Part shown: piece by piece, positions 48,038-56,974 of the stretch
Position numbering within the stretch: position 1 is the stretch's first letter
Layout of the letters: every line of letters starts with the position of its first letter
Source of the DNA: Antiquaquibacter metalliresistens
GTDB lineage: Bacteria > Actinomycetota > Actinomycetes > Actinomycetales > Microbacteriaceae
Length of the DNA stretch: 64,000 bases
Direction of reading: 5' to 3'
Assembly (NCBI RefSeq): GCF_029211225.1
Contig: NZ_JARGEM010000001.1
Location: 496,001-560,000, forward strand
The notes under the pieces: generated by a model
Database searches by the model: none
Seen by the model: only the letters and a program-made list of their open reading frames with translations
What the model was told of the DNA's origin: nothing
Translations under genes and position numbers: made by a program

Positions 48038-49003
48038 TCAGCCGTCGGAGACCTTGAGCACGATCTTGCCTCGGGTGTGGCCGCCCTCGACGGCCGAGTG
48101 GGCGGCCGCGGCATCCCCGAGTTCGAAGACCTGGTCGACGAAGACGCGCACGTCGCCGGACTCGAGCAGGCGGGCGATCACGGCGAGCGTCGCACCGTCC
48201 GCGGGCACGCGGTAGTCGGTCGCGCGCACCCCCGCGGCCGCCGCCTCGTCGAACATCGTCGGCCAGCTGCCGGTCGGCACGTTCACGATCAGACCGCCGG
48301 GCCGCAGCACCGACAGCGAGCGGGTGCCGGTGTCGTCCTTCACGTTGCCGATCAGGTCGATCACGACGTCGACATCGTGCACGACCTCCTCAAAGCGCGT
48401 GCCGGTGTAGTCGATGACCTCCCTCGCGCCCAGCTCGCGCAGCCAGCCGGCGTTGCGGGGCGAGCCCGTCGCGATCACGTGCGCGCCGAAGAACGCCGCG
48501 AACTGCACCGCGAAGTGCCCGACGCCGCCGGCACCGGCGTGCACGAGGATGCGCTGCCCCTCGTGAGCCTTCGCCACATCCACCACGGCCCCCCACGCGG
48601 TGAGCGCCGCGACCGGCACTCCCGCCGCCTCGACGTGCGAGAGGGCGCGGGGCTTGCGTGTCAGGCACGTCGCCGGCACCGTGAGGTACTCGGCGTAGGC
48701 GCCACCGAGGCGAGGCACCATGGTCATGCCGAACACCTCGTCGCCCGTCTTGATGGGATGCGCCGCATACGGAGTCTCGACGACGATGCCGCTGAAGTCG
48801 TTGCCGAGCACCACCGGGAACGAGCCGAACGCGGCCGACACCCCCTTGCCGGAGCGCGACTTCGCGTCGATCGGATTGACCCCGGCGGCGACCACCTTCA
48901 CCAGGAACTCGGCGTTGACGCGCGTGGGTGCCGGCACGTCCGCGAGGTGCAACACCTCCGGCCCGCCCGTCGCGTCGATGACGACAGCACGCATCGTGCT
49001 CAT
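48038..49003 (-). CDS. Quinone oxidoreductase-like MDR family protein
   Basis: 321 residues of the zinc-free medium-chain dehydrogenase group. It begins MRAVVIDATGGPEVL, has VKVVAAGVNPIDAKSRSG, GNDFSGIVVE, the NADPH-binding VHAGAGGVGHFAVQFAAFFG and the C-terminal HTRGKIVLKV. It probably reduces quinones or enones with NADPH. ATG 49003 or ATG 48994 may be the start. It is divergent from a DUF998 membrane protein gene. Confidence 0.9.
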   Translation of the reverse strand: MSTMRAVVIDATGGPEVLHLADVPAPTRVNAEFLVKVVAAGVNPIDAKSRSGKGVSAAFGSFPVVLGNDFSGIVVETPYAAHPIKTGDEVFGMTMVPRLGGAYAEYLTVPATCLTRKPRALSHVEAAGVPVAALTAWGAVVDVAKAHEGQRILVHAGAGGVGHFAVQFAAFFGAHVIATGSPRNAGWLRELGAREVIDYTGTRFEEVVHDVDVVIDLIGNVKDDTGTRSLSVLRPGGLIVNVPTGSWPTMFDEAAAAGVRATDYRVPADGATLAVIARLLESGDVRVFVDQVFELGDAAAAHSAVEGGHTRGKIVLKVSDG

Positions 49004-49101
49004 CCTGGGCCTCCCCGACCTGCATCCATCACCAGTTAAGGGGTCGAATGAGTCGTCCCTGTTACGACGATGTCACTTCGCTGCAAACTCTGCCGTCCAG
49101 C

Positions 49102-49107
49102 TATCCT
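49102..49107 (+). promoter_or_regulatory. -10 element, leaderless start
   Basis: TATCCT ends 6 bases before ATG 49114, which fixes that start over an earlier in-frame codon at 49048. Confidence 0.5.
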
Positions 49108-49113
49108 GCGAGG

Positions 49114-49785
49114 ATGCACCGTCGTCTCGACCTCGTGGCCGCGATCGGCGGAAGTCTGTTCGTGATCGTCGCGCTCGCCATCATCTGGGGGGCGCGACTG
49201 ACGATACCGCGCGAGCTTTACGTCAGCGAACTCGGTGCGCAGGGCATGCCGACCGCCGAGTGGTTCCGTGCGGCGCTGCTGCTGATCGTCGTGGGAGGCA
49301 GCCTCGTCGCCTGGGCCGGCCGGGGCATCCGTTCGCGCGTGCGGGTGCTGAGCGCGTGGACTCCCGCGGTGTCGTTATGGGTGGGATGCAGCCTGTTCCT
49401 GTTCGCCTCGCAGGTGACCTGCACATCCGGCTGCCCGCTGCCCTACGGCGACACGTTCACCTGGCAGGACTTCTCGCACACGCTCGCGGCGGTGCTCGCC
49501 TTCGCGGCGGCGTGCTGGGCGATGCTGCAGAGCGCATTCGCCCGCGGGCACCGTGTGCTCGCGGTGCTGTCGGCGGTGACGGGCATCCTCGTCGCCGTGA
49601 TCGCGGCCACCGGCGGGCTGTTCTCGCTCTTTCGGTTTCAGCAGGAGTTCGGGAGTCGGCTGGAGTTCGTGGCGACGACGTTGGCGATCGCGTGGCTCGT
49701 GCTGTTCGGTGCGACGCTGGCGGCCCGCATCCTGAAACCATCAGAGATGGTTACTGAGAAAGAGCTGGTCAGCGCGACCGCATGA
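49114..49785 (+). CDS. DUF998-like membrane protein
   Basis: 223 residues with six predicted membrane helices. Features common to DUF998 proteins are a start near the first helix, YVSELGAQGMPTAEWFRAAL after it, WVGCSLFLFASQVTCTSGCP and a FTWQDFSHTLAAVLAFAA segment. Two cysteines in CTSGC may pair outside the membrane. Function unknown. Its last 17 bases overlap the convergent YqaJ-type gene. Confidence 0.75.
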   Translation: MHRRLDLVAAIGGSLFVIVALAIIWGARLTIPRELYVSELGAQGMPTAEWFRAALLLIVVGGSLVAWAGRGIRSRVRVLSAWTPAVSLWVGCSLFLFASQVTCTSGCPLPYGDTFTWQDFSHTLAAVLAFAAACWAMLQSAFARGHRVLAVLSAVTGILVAVIAATGGLFSLFRFQQEFGSRLEFVATTLAIAWLVLFGATLAARILKPSEMVTEKELVSATA

Positions 49786-50377
49786 GGTCGAGCAGTCGGT
49801 CGGCCAGCGACACGAGCACGTGGATCTCGTTGTCGTCGCGCTCGACCCAGCGGCACTGCGGTTCGCGATCGATGGGCACGAAGTCGCGGTGCTGCTCCCA
49901 CACCACAAGCGTGCGTTCCGCCCCGAGCACGTACTGCTGCCACCACACCTGACGCAGGTACGATCGCGGGATACTGCGCCACGCGTGCTGCGTGGTCTTG
50001 ATCTCCGCGAGCACCACCGTGCCCGCCAGCACCGCCACCCCGTCGGGCGTGGCGAGGTGATCGGGCTGCCCGTGCGCGTGGAAGAGGGTCGAGCTCGGCA
50101 GGATGCCGTGGCGCGCGCGCACCCACTTCGCGATCTCCGGTTCTCGCGCCCGGCCGTGGTCGGTGAAGGCGTTGCCGGAGAAACCGGAGCCCAGCAGCTT
50201 GTCGCGCAAGACGGACTGCAGCGCTCGCTCGCTGGAGAGCCTGGCGACATCGGTGGCGGTCACGCCGCGGCTGCGTGCCCGCACCCACGCGACCCGGTCC
50301 TCCTGCCTGGCGACGATGCGCCGGCGGTGGTCCGGAAGCCAGAGGTCGAGCTCGGGCTGAATGGTCACGCCAACCAT
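49769..50377 (-). CDS. YqaJ-like exonuclease domain protein
   Basis: 202 residues. It resembles the YqaJ/lambda-exonuclease fold of the PD-(D/E)XK superfamily: SRGVTATDVARLSSERAL, AREPEIAKWVRARHG, HATPDGVAVLAGTVVLAEIK (here HLATPDGV...LAEIKTT, with the E-x-K catalytic pair) and RQVWWQQYVLGAERTLVVWE. YqaJ proteins are mostly phage recombination nucleases, yet no phage or recombinase gene is nearby. The ATG at 50377 is the first reasonable start. Orphan copies of this type occur in actinobacterial chromosomes; their role is unknown. Confidence 0.8.
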   Translation of the reverse strand: MVGVTIQPELDLWLPDHRRRIVARQEDRVAWVRARSRGVTATDVARLSSERALQSVLRDKLLGSGFSGNAFTDHGRAREPEIAKWVRARHGILPSSTLFHAHGQPDHLATPDGVAVLAGTVVLAEIKTTQHAWRSIPRSYLRQVWWQQYVLGAERTLVVWEQHRDFVPIDREPQCRWVERDDNEIHVLVSLADRLLDLMRSR

Positions 50378-50418
50378 TGTCGCCCGGCGCCCCGACAGCG
50401 GGGCGCCGGGCGCGCGCA

Positions 50419-51090
50419 CTACTTCTTCTCGGTGACCTTGCCCTGCTTGATGTGCAGTCGCCGCTGGGCGCGTTTGGCGACGGCGGAGTCGTGCGTCACG
50501 ACGATGAGGGTGAGGCCCTGATCGCGCCACAGCCCCTCGAGCAGGGCCATGATCTCGTCGCGGGTCTCCTCGTCGAGGTTGCCCGTTGGCTCGTCGGCCA
50601 GCAGTACGACGGGGTTCTTCACGAGTGCCCTGGCGATCGCGACGCGCTGCTGCTGCCCGCCGGACAGCTCTGCCGGACGATGGCTGCCGCGGTCACCGAG
50701 TCCGACATCGGCCAAGGCCTTCGCCGCACGCTCCCGGCGCTCCCGGTGCGGGACACCGAGCGGTGCGAGCGCCGTCTCGACGTTCTCCTGCGCGGTGAGG
50801 GTGGGGATCAGGTTGAAGCCCTGGAAGACGAACCCGATCTCCTTGGCGCGAATGCCCGAGAGCCGGGAATCCGCGAGGGTGGAGAGGTCGTCGTCCGCGA
50901 GGACGACCGAGCCCTTGCTCGGCCGCTCGAGCGCGCCGAGCATCTGCAGCAGCGTCGACTTGCCGCCGCCCGTCGGCCCCTGGATGGCGACCATCTGACC
51001 GTCCGGGATGCTGAGGGTCACGGAATCGAGCGCCGTGACCTTCCGCGAGCCCTGCGTGTAGGTCTTCGTGACATGAGTGAGTTCGAACAT
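50419..51090 (-). CDS. ABC transporter ATP-binding protein (MacB/LolD-like)
   Basis: 223 residues. Walker A is GPTGGGKST (about residues 38-46), the Q-loop lies in GFVFQGFNLIPTLTAQENVE, the signature is LSGGQQQRVAIARAL and Walker B is VVLLADEPTGNLD. This is the type that powers FtsX-like permeases of the MacB class. It follows the permease gene by 27 bases in the same operon, divergent from a two-component system, an arrangement common for antimicrobial-peptide or envelope-stress exporters. Confidence 0.95.
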   Translation of the reverse strand: MFELTHVTKTYTQGSRKVTALDSVTLSIPDGQMVAIQGPTGGGKSTLLQMLGALERPSKGSVVLADDDLSTLADSRLSGIRAKEIGFVFQGFNLIPTLTAQENVETALAPLGVPHRERRERAAKALADVGLGDRGSHRPAELSGGQQQRVAIARALVKNPVVLLADEPTGNLDEETRDEIMALLEGLWRDQGLTLIVVTHDSAVAKRAQRRLHIKQGKVTEKK

Positions 51091-51117
51091 GGTGTGATCT
51101 CGTTTCGTCGTGATCGG

Positions 51118-52569
51118 TCAGGCGACGCTTCGAAGAGCCTCGGCGGGGCGCAGTCGCGCGGCGCGCCAGCCGCCGATCGCCCCGGCGAGGACGCCTCCGA
51201 GGATGGCCAGTCCCACCGCGATCAGGATGATCGTGCCGGTGACGGGAGCCTGGAGCACGATGTCGGTCGTGGTCGCCGTGGTCTGCTGGCCGAAGGGGCC
51301 GCCGCCGGGCATCCCCGCAGGAAGCCCCGCCGGACCCGCCTGTGCCGTTGATCCCGCGGTGAGCGTCGGCGCGATCAGGTTGATGACGAGCACGCCCACG
51401 AGGCCCACGGCGACCCCGAGTACGCCGCCGATGGCACCCTGCACGAGGGACTCGCCGGCGACCTGTCCGACGATGCGGCGGTTGGTCCAGCCGATCGCCT
51501 TGAGCGTGCCGAACTCCCGCGTGCGCCGCGAGACCCCGGAGATGGTGAACAGGATGGCGATCAGGAACGCTGCGGCCAGCACGATAATCGAGAGCCAGGT
51601 GCCGAGGTTCGTTACCAGCGACGACGCGCTCGCGAGCGAGCCGGAGACGCTGGACGCGAGGTCTTCCTGGGTGCTGACCGTGGCATCCGGCAGCGCCGTT
51701 TCGAGTTCGGTCTTCACGGCGCTGATCGCGTCGGAGGAGGCGGCCCGCACGGAGATGGTCGACACCTGGCCTTCGAGGTCGGCGATGCGCTGCGCTACGT
51801 CGAGCGGGATGAAGGTGTTGGCCGCGGTCTGCGCGTCCGACGAGGTGGACGAGACGATCCCGATGATCTCGAAGTCCTCGCCGCCGATCTGCATCGTGTC
51901 GCCGACCGCGAGCGACTCGGTCGTCGCGTAGGTCGAATCGAGCACGACGACGTTATCGCCGGCATCGGAGGCCGTGAACGTGCGACCGTCTTCGAGTGCT
52001 ACGGAGGTGAGCGGGCCGACCGCCTCGCCGTTCACATCGAGTCCGAGCACGCTGAAGGCTTCGATGTCGAACGAACTGCCACCCCCACCACCCGGTGCGC
52101 CCTGCGGCTGTTCGCCCTCCGTCGGAGTGGACTGCGTCATGTCGGGCATCTCGCCGCTGAACGTGGAGTTCTCCAACGCCAGTGTGCCGGTCGCGGCCGA
52201 GACGCCGTCCACGGCGAGCACGGTCTGCAGCTGACTCGCATCGAACGTGGTCGTGCCGCGGCTCGTTGAGAGCCTGGACTGGCTCAGGCTCGTCGTGCCG
52301 TCCGAGGTCTGACCGGCACCGGCGTCGAAGTCGAAGCTCGGCCTTCCGCCCGCCTCGCCCTCCGTGGGCGGCTCGGGCGTCTGGGTGACGGTGATGTCGG
52401 TGCCGACCCCGTAGACAGATGCCAGCACGGCGGCCTGGGCATCCTTGACTCCCACGGAGACGGCGTTGACGACGATGACGAGCGCGATGGCCAGCGCCAT
52501 CCCGATCGCGATGATGGCGGTCTGCTTTCGGCGGTTGCCGAGCTCCCGCAAGAGGTAGGTAGCGAACAT
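51118..52569 (-). CDS. ABC transporter permease (FtsX/MacB-like)
   Basis: 483 residues. An N-terminal helix (about residues 17-38) precedes a large outside MacB-like domain with a Gly/Gln-rich segment, then three helices near the C-terminus with the FtsX domain (FTISGVSRRTREFGTLKAIG, then WRAARLRPAEALRSV). It would work with the adjoining ATPase as a mechanotransmission-type exporter. TACCGT lies 7 bases before ATG 52569 and may be the -10 box. The Gly-rich loops (GAPGGGGGSS and GLPAGMPGGGPFG) are unusual for the class. Confidence 0.92.
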   Translation of the reverse strand: MFATYLLRELGNRRKQTAIIAIGMALAIALVIVVNAVSVGVKDAQAAVLASVYGVGTDITVTQTPEPPTEGEAGGRPSFDFDAGAGQTSDGTTSLSQSRLSTSRGTTTFDASQLQTVLAVDGVSAATGTLALENSTFSGEMPDMTQSTPTEGEQPQGAPGGGGGSSFDIEAFSVLGLDVNGEAVGPLTSVALEDGRTFTASDAGDNVVVLDSTYATTESLAVGDTMQIGGEDFEIIGIVSSTSSDAQTAANTFIPLDVAQRIADLEGQVSTISVRAASSDAISAVKTELETALPDATVSTQEDLASSVSGSLASASSLVTNLGTWLSIIVLAAAFLIAILFTISGVSRRTREFGTLKAIGWTNRRIVGQVAGESLVQGAIGGVLGVAVGLVGVLVINLIAPTLTAGSTAQAGPAGLPAGMPGGGPFGQQTTATTTDIVLQAPVTGTIILIAVGLAILGGVLAGAIGGWRAARLRPAEALRSVA

Positions 52570-52576
52570 GACCGTC

Positions 52577-52582
52577 ACGGTA
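52577..52582 (-). promoter_or_regulatory. -10 element for the exporter operon
   Basis: TACCGT on the minus strand, 7 bases before the ATG at 52569. Confidence 0.4.
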
Positions 52583-52678
52583 TGGACGGCGGCTATGCGG
52601 TGCTTAGGGCGAGCCTGTGAGTTCGATAAGAGGCATCCCGTCACAGCTGGCTCATAGGAAACTCCCAATACTGGAGGT

Positions 52679-53404
52679 ATGACCGAGTCCACGAGAATCA
52701 CCCGAGGTGACGGCAGCCCGATCCGCGCCGTCGTCGTCGACGACGAGGACTCGCTCACCGACCTGCTCTCTATGGCGCTGCGCTACGAGGGATGGGACGT
52801 ACGGCTCGCTTCGGACGGGCAGCAGGCCCTCAGTGTGATCCGCGAGTTTAGGCCGGACGTGGTGGTGCTCGATGTGATGCTCCCGGACATCGATGGGCTG
52901 TCGGTGCTGACCCGATTGCGTGCCGACGGCATCCAGACCCCCATCCTCTTCCTGACCGCGAAGGACTCGGTGGATGACCGGGTCGCCGGCCTCACCGTCG
53001 GCGGCGACGACTACGTGACCAAGCCGTTCAGCCTCGAGGAGCTCGTGGCGCGCCTGCGCGCGCTGATCCGGAGGTCGGCGATCACCCTCGCCGAGAGCGG
53101 CGACGGCGTGCTCACGGTTGGCGATCTCACCCTCGACGAAGACAGCTACGAGGTGCGCCGGGGAGACGTTCCCGTCGAGCTCACCGCAACCGAATTCGAA
53201 CTGCTGCGCTTTCTGATGCGCAACCCGCGTCGGGTGCTCAGCAAGGCGCAGATTCTCGACCGGGTGTGGAGCTACGACTTCGGCGGGCGTTCGAGCGTCG
53301 TCGAGATCTACATCTCTTACCTGCGCAAGAAGGTCGACTCCCTCGGCCCCCCGATGATCCACACCGTGCGAGGCATCGGCTACGTTCTGAAGCCGGCGCC
53401 ATGA
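52679..53404 (+). CDS. Response regulator, OmpR/PhoB type
   Basis: 241 residues. The receiver has the acidic pair VVDDEDSL, phospho-Asp in VVLDVMLPDIDG and Lys in YVTKPFSLEE. The winged-helix output domain includes ELTATEFELLRFLMRNPRRV, LDRVWSYDFGGRSSVVEIYI and HTVRGIGYVLKP. It is coupled to the kinase by an ATGA overlap. Its divergent neighbours are the ABC exporter genes, the likely targets. Confidence 0.95.
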   Translation: MTESTRITRGDGSPIRAVVVDDEDSLTDLLSMALRYEGWDVRLASDGQQALSVIREFRPDVVVLDVMLPDIDGLSVLTRLRADGIQTPILFLTAKDSVDDRVAGLTVGGDDYVTKPFSLEELVARLRALIRRSAITLAESGDGVLTVGDLTLDEDSYEVRRGDVPVELTATEFELLRFLMRNPRRVLSKAQILDRVWSYDFGGRSSVVEIYISYLRKKVDSLGPPMIHTVRGIGYVLKPAP

Positions 53405-54867
53405 GGCCCCTCACCCTGCGTCGCCGCCTCGTGCTCGGCATCGTGGCGCTGCTCGCGGCGTTGACCGTCGTGATCGGGGTCGTGAGTGTCTTCGCGCTGC
53501 AGGGCTTCCTGCTCAATCGCCTCGACGCGCAGCTGGATGCAGCGACCAACCGCTCGCAGGGCAGCTTCGACGACGACGACTGGCCGACCCTCCCCGACCC
53601 AGGGGACAGGCCGGAGCCCTCACCGGAGACCTTCCTCGCACTCTCCGGGCAACCGACGGGAACGCTCGGTGCGATCGTGCGCTCCGGCGAGATCGTGACC
53701 GTCGCGGTGCTCGACGACGATGGCCACCCGGTTCAGCTGGATGCCGACGAGTACCAGTGGCTCACGACGGTGCCCGCCGGCGCGGCACCGAGCACGATCG
53801 ACCTGGGTGGCGGGCTCGGCGAGTACCGCGTCGTCGCGCAAGAGGACGTGCGCCTCGGCGGGGCGCTCGTGATCGGCCTCCCGCTGAGCGAGGTGCGCGC
53901 CACCGTCGTGCAGCTCGCGGTGCTCATCGCCGTGATCGGTGCGATCGCCGTCGCGCTCGCGGCCGCCGTGGGCGCCCTCGTGGTGCGCCTCGCGCTGCGC
54001 CCGCTCGAGCGGGTCGCGGCGACCGCGACGCGGGTCTCCGAGCTTCCCCTCGACCGCAGCGTCGACCTCGCCGTTCGGGTGGATGAAGCGGATGCCGACC
54101 CGGCGACCGAGGTCGGTCGCGTCGGAGCGGCGCTCAACCGCATGCTCGAGCACGTGGCATCCGCGCTCGCCGCACGCCAGGCGAGCGAGAGCAAGGTGCG
54201 CACCTTCGTCGCGGATGCGAGCCACGAGCTGCGCACGCCCCTCGCGTCGATCCGCGGGTACTCGGAGCTCACGCGCCGAACCTCGCAGGACCTGCCGCCC
54301 GATGTCGCCCACGCCGTCGGGCGGATCGAGTCGGAATCCGTGCGCATGACCGGCCTCGTCGAAGACCTGTTGCTGCTGGCCCGACTCGACGAGGGCCGCC
54401 TGCCGGACACGAGCGAGGTGGACCTCGGCCGGCTGCTCGTCGATGCGGTGAGCGACGCCAGGGTCGCCGGTGGCGAACACGAGTGGGAGCTCGACCTCCC
54501 CGATGCGCCCGTCGTCGTGCTCGGCGAGGCCGCTCGATTGCATCAGGTGGTCGCGAACCTGCTGAGCAATGCCAGAACCCACACGCCGGCGGGCACGCGG
54601 ATCGTGACCTCGCTCGAGCTGCGGGGCGGATCGGCGACGATCTCGGTCGCCGACAACGGCCCCGGCATCGACGAGGCGCTCGTGCCCACGGTCTTCGAGC
54701 GGTTCGTGCGCGGAGACGGCTCACGGTCCCGCGCGGCCGGAAGCACCGGGCTGGGATTGGCGATCGTGCACGCGGTCGTGGAGGCGCACGGCGGGCGGGC
54801 CGAGGTGGAGAGCGCGCCCGGTCGAACCGTCTTCCGTGTCATCCTGCCCGCCGCGCCGCACGCCTGA
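53401..54867 (+). CDS. Sensor histidine kinase
   Basis: 488 residues. Two membrane helices (about residues 10-34 and 165-193) flank an outside sensor domain of about 130 residues. Then come HAMP, the phospho-acceptor VADASHELRTPLASIRGYSE, the N-box VVANLLSNARTHTP, VADNGPGIDE and GSTGLGLAIVHAVVEAHGG. It is of the common actinobacterial type that partners OmpR regulators. The outside domain is acidic at its start (SFDDDDWPTLPDPGD), which could bind cations or cationic peptides. Confidence 0.95.
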   Translation: MRPLTLRRRLVLGIVALLAALTVVIGVVSVFALQGFLLNRLDAQLDAATNRSQGSFDDDDWPTLPDPGDRPEPSPETFLALSGQPTGTLGAIVRSGEIVTVAVLDDDGHPVQLDADEYQWLTTVPAGAAPSTIDLGGGLGEYRVVAQEDVRLGGALVIGLPLSEVRATVVQLAVLIAVIGAIAVALAAAVGALVVRLALRPLERVAATATRVSELPLDRSVDLAVRVDEADADPATEVGRVGAALNRMLEHVASALAARQASESKVRTFVADASHELRTPLASIRGYSELTRRTSQDLPPDVAHAVGRIESESVRMTGLVEDLLLLARLDEGRLPDTSEVDLGRLLVDAVSDARVAGGEHEWELDLPDAPVVVLGEAARLHQVVANLLSNARTHTPAGTRIVTSLELRGGSATISVADNGPGIDEALVPTVFERFVRGDGSRSRAAGSTGLGLAIVHAVVEAHGGRAEVESAPGRTVFRVILPAAPHA

Positions 54868-54895
54868 GTGCGAGGTCAGGTGTAAGACTGGTGCG

Positions 54896-54949
54896 GTGAT
54901 GACCACCCGACGTCGCGACGTTCGCGCATGCCCCGGGGCTGCGCGATGA
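54896..54949 (+). CDS. Possible 17-codon upstream reading frame, Arg-rich
   Basis: GTG 54896 (ATG at 54899) opens a frame MMTTRRRDVRACPGAAR whose TGA overlaps the epimerase start (ATGA at 54946-54949). TAAGAC lies 7 bases upstream, so it could be a leaderless leader peptide coupled to the next gene. It holds five Arg and one Cys. Confidence 0.35.
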   Translation: MMTTRRRDVRACPGAAR

Positions 54950-55791
54950 GGATCGCCGTCACCGGCGGCAACGGCAAGCTGGGGCGCGCCACCGTCGCCC
55001 ACCTGCGCTCCACCGGGCATGACGTGACGGTGCTCGACGTCACCGGTCCGGACCGTCGGGCCTACACCCGAGTGGATCTCACCGACTTCGGACAGGTGAT
55101 CGACGCGCTCGCGGGCATCGACGATCGGCACCACGGCATCGACGCGGTCGCGCACCTCGCCGCCGTGCCGGCTCCGGGTCTCTGGTCGGATGTCGCGACC
55201 TTCCACAACAACATGGCCGCGACGTTCAACGTCTTCCAGGCCTGCCGTCGGCTGGGCATCCGCACGATCGCCTATGCCTCGAGCGAGACCGTGCTCGGCC
55301 TGCCCTTCGAGACCCCGCCGCCCTATCTGCCCCTCGATGAGGAGTACGCGACGCGCCCCGAGTCCACCTACTCGCTGGTCAAGCACCTCGAGGAGGAGCT
55401 CGCGCGCAAGCTCGTGCGCTGGGATCCGCGACTGAGCATCACCGCGCTGCGGTTCTCGAACGTGATGGAGGTCGAGGACTACGCGTCGTTCCCCGGCTTC
55501 GACGCCGACGCGCGGCAGCGCTCCTGGAACCTGTGGGGCTACATCGATGCCCGCGACGGCGCGGAGGCGATCCGCCTCGCGATCGATGCCGCCCGACCGG
55601 GCTTCGACGTCTTCAACATCTTCGCCGCGGACACCGTGATGTCGCGGCCGAACGCCGAACTGATCTCCGAGTTCTTCCCCGAGGTCGAGGTGCGCGCCGA
55701 TCTCGGCGTGAACGACTCGCTCACCTCGACGGCCAAGGCGGCGCGCCTGCTCGGCTGGCATCCCGCTCACAGTTGGAGGAACCATGTCTAG
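54946..55791 (+). CDS. NAD(P)-dependent epimerase/dehydratase (extended SDR)
   Basis: 281 residues. The Rossmann motif is IAVTGGNGKLGRATVAHL, followed by AVAHLAAVPAPG, YASSETVLGLPF and the catalytic YSLVK in RPESTYSLVKHLEEELA. It is of the sugar-nucleotide epimerase or uronate dehydrogenase type; the substrate cannot be told. ATG 54946 is used as start, coupled to the short upstream frame. It overlaps the next gene by 8 bases. Confidence 0.85.
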   Translation: MRIAVTGGNGKLGRATVAHLRSTGHDVTVLDVTGPDRRAYTRVDLTDFGQVIDALAGIDDRHHGIDAVAHLAAVPAPGLWSDVATFHNNMAATFNVFQACRRLGIRTIAYASSETVLGLPFETPPPYLPLDEEYATRPESTYSLVKHLEEELARKLVRWDPRLSITALRFSNVMEVEDYASFPGFDADARQRSWNLWGYIDARDGAEAIRLAIDAARPGFDVFNIFAADTVMSRPNAELISEFFPEVEVRADLGVNDSLTSTAKAARLLGWHPAHSWRNHV

Positions 55792-56938
55792 GCGCATCGC
55801 CCTCGCCGTGCTCGTGGCGACCATCGCGACTCTCGCCGGCGCCCAGGCGGCCAGCGCGTCGCAGGGTTCGGTGCCCGCCGAGGTGGCCGCGTACGCCGCC
55901 GACCCAGACGGGCTGCTCGCCGCGGTCGACGACGTCGCCGGCGTGGGTGCCGATGGCAAGGGCATCGCCTTCGACGACACTGCGAAGGTCGGTCAGCTCA
56001 ACCGGGTGTTCGTGTTCACGCCGGCGTTCCTCGCGGGTGACGAGACCGAGACGCCCGTCGAGCGGACCAACGAGTGGACGGCGCCGATCGAACTCGGCGG
56101 CAAGCCGCTCGGCCTGGCGACGATCTGGATCAACCCGGCGAGCGTCGCGCCCGAGCTCGGCTCGTTCGCGGTCGGTGCGACGATCGGAGCGGCGCTGCGG
56201 GATGTGCCTGCCGACGCCTATCTCGTTCGCGACGAGTCCCACGGCGCCTGGTTCACCCTCGTCGGGGAGGACCTCACGCCGCTCGTCGCGGGGACCACCG
56301 GTCTCGACGCTGCGACCTCACTCGCCGACTACCAGCGGTCGCTGCTGGCCGAGGCCGCGGCGGTCGAACCCGCCCCCCAGTCGATCGCGCCCGTGCTCTC
56401 GCTCGTGGTGATCATCGTCTCGATTCTGATCATCACGGCGGTGCTGATCGTGCCCGTGCTCCGCCAGCGACGCCGGTCGCGGCCCGCGGATGCGGCCACC
56501 GCCGCCATCGCGGCCACCGCCGCGGCGCCGGAGCCGGAGCCGGAGTCGAAGCCGGTTGCGGCGACCCCGCCTGCGAAGGGGACCGCGAGGACGCCCGCGC
56601 CCGCGACGGCGCCGTCGAAGGCGCTGGTGAAGCCGACGGCGACCGCGACCGGGAAGGCCGTCGCGACGCGGTCCCAGCCCGCCCCGGCGGCGAAGACCGG
56701 CGCGGCGAAGGCGGGCGCTGCGAAGACCGGCAGTGCGGCACCCAAGTCCGCGCCCGCCAAGGCCGGCACGGTCACGCCGAAGTCCGCCGCCTCGCAGACC
56801 AAGAGCACGCCGGCCAAGGGCACGTCGGCCAAGGGTGCGCCCGCGAACGGCACCCCCGCGAAGGCGACCCCCGCGAAGCCGTCCACCGCGCGGCCGGCCG
56901 CACCTCGCAAGCCCAAGCCCGCATCCCCGGCAGAGTGA
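55784..56938 (+). CDS. Membrane protein with long Lys/Ala/Pro-rich cytosolic tail
   Basis: 384 residues, function unknown. A signal peptide (to about residue 26, ASAS) leads to an outside domain of ~175 residues, one membrane helix (about 205-226, LSLVVIIVSILIITAVLIV) and a cytosolic tail of ~155 residues made almost only of Ala, Pro, Lys, Thr and Ser (for example KTGAAKAGAAKTGSAAPKSA). The tail has the composition of histone H1-like or DNA-binding C-termini. The outside domain (VGQLNRVFVFTPAFLAGDE) is not recognised. It overlaps the epimerase gene by 8 bases. Confidence 0.7.
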   Translation: MSRRIALAVLVATIATLAGAQAASASQGSVPAEVAAYAADPDGLLAAVDDVAGVGADGKGIAFDDTAKVGQLNRVFVFTPAFLAGDETETPVERTNEWTAPIELGGKPLGLATIWINPASVAPELGSFAVGATIGAALRDVPADAYLVRDESHGAWFTLVGEDLTPLVAGTTGLDAATSLADYQRSLLAEAAAVEPAPQSIAPVLSLVVIIVSILIITAVLIVPVLRQRRRSRPADAATAAIAATAAAPEPEPESKPVAATPPAKGTARTPAPATAPSKALVKPTATATGKAVATRSQPAPAAKTGAAKAGAAKTGSAAPKSAPAKAGTVTPKSAASQTKSTPAKGTSAKGAPANGTPAKATPAKPSTARPAAPRKPKPASPAE

Positions 56939-56939
56939 G

Positions 56940-56968
56940 TTGCGGCTGGCGGGCATTTCGCCTAGCCT
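56940..56968 (+). promoter_or_regulatory. Promoter of rplJ-rplL
   Basis: TTGCGG (56940-56945) and TAGCCT (56963-56968) are separated by 17 bases, a canonical spacing for the housekeeping sigma factor. Confidence 0.65.
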
Positions 56969-56974
56969 GGCCTG

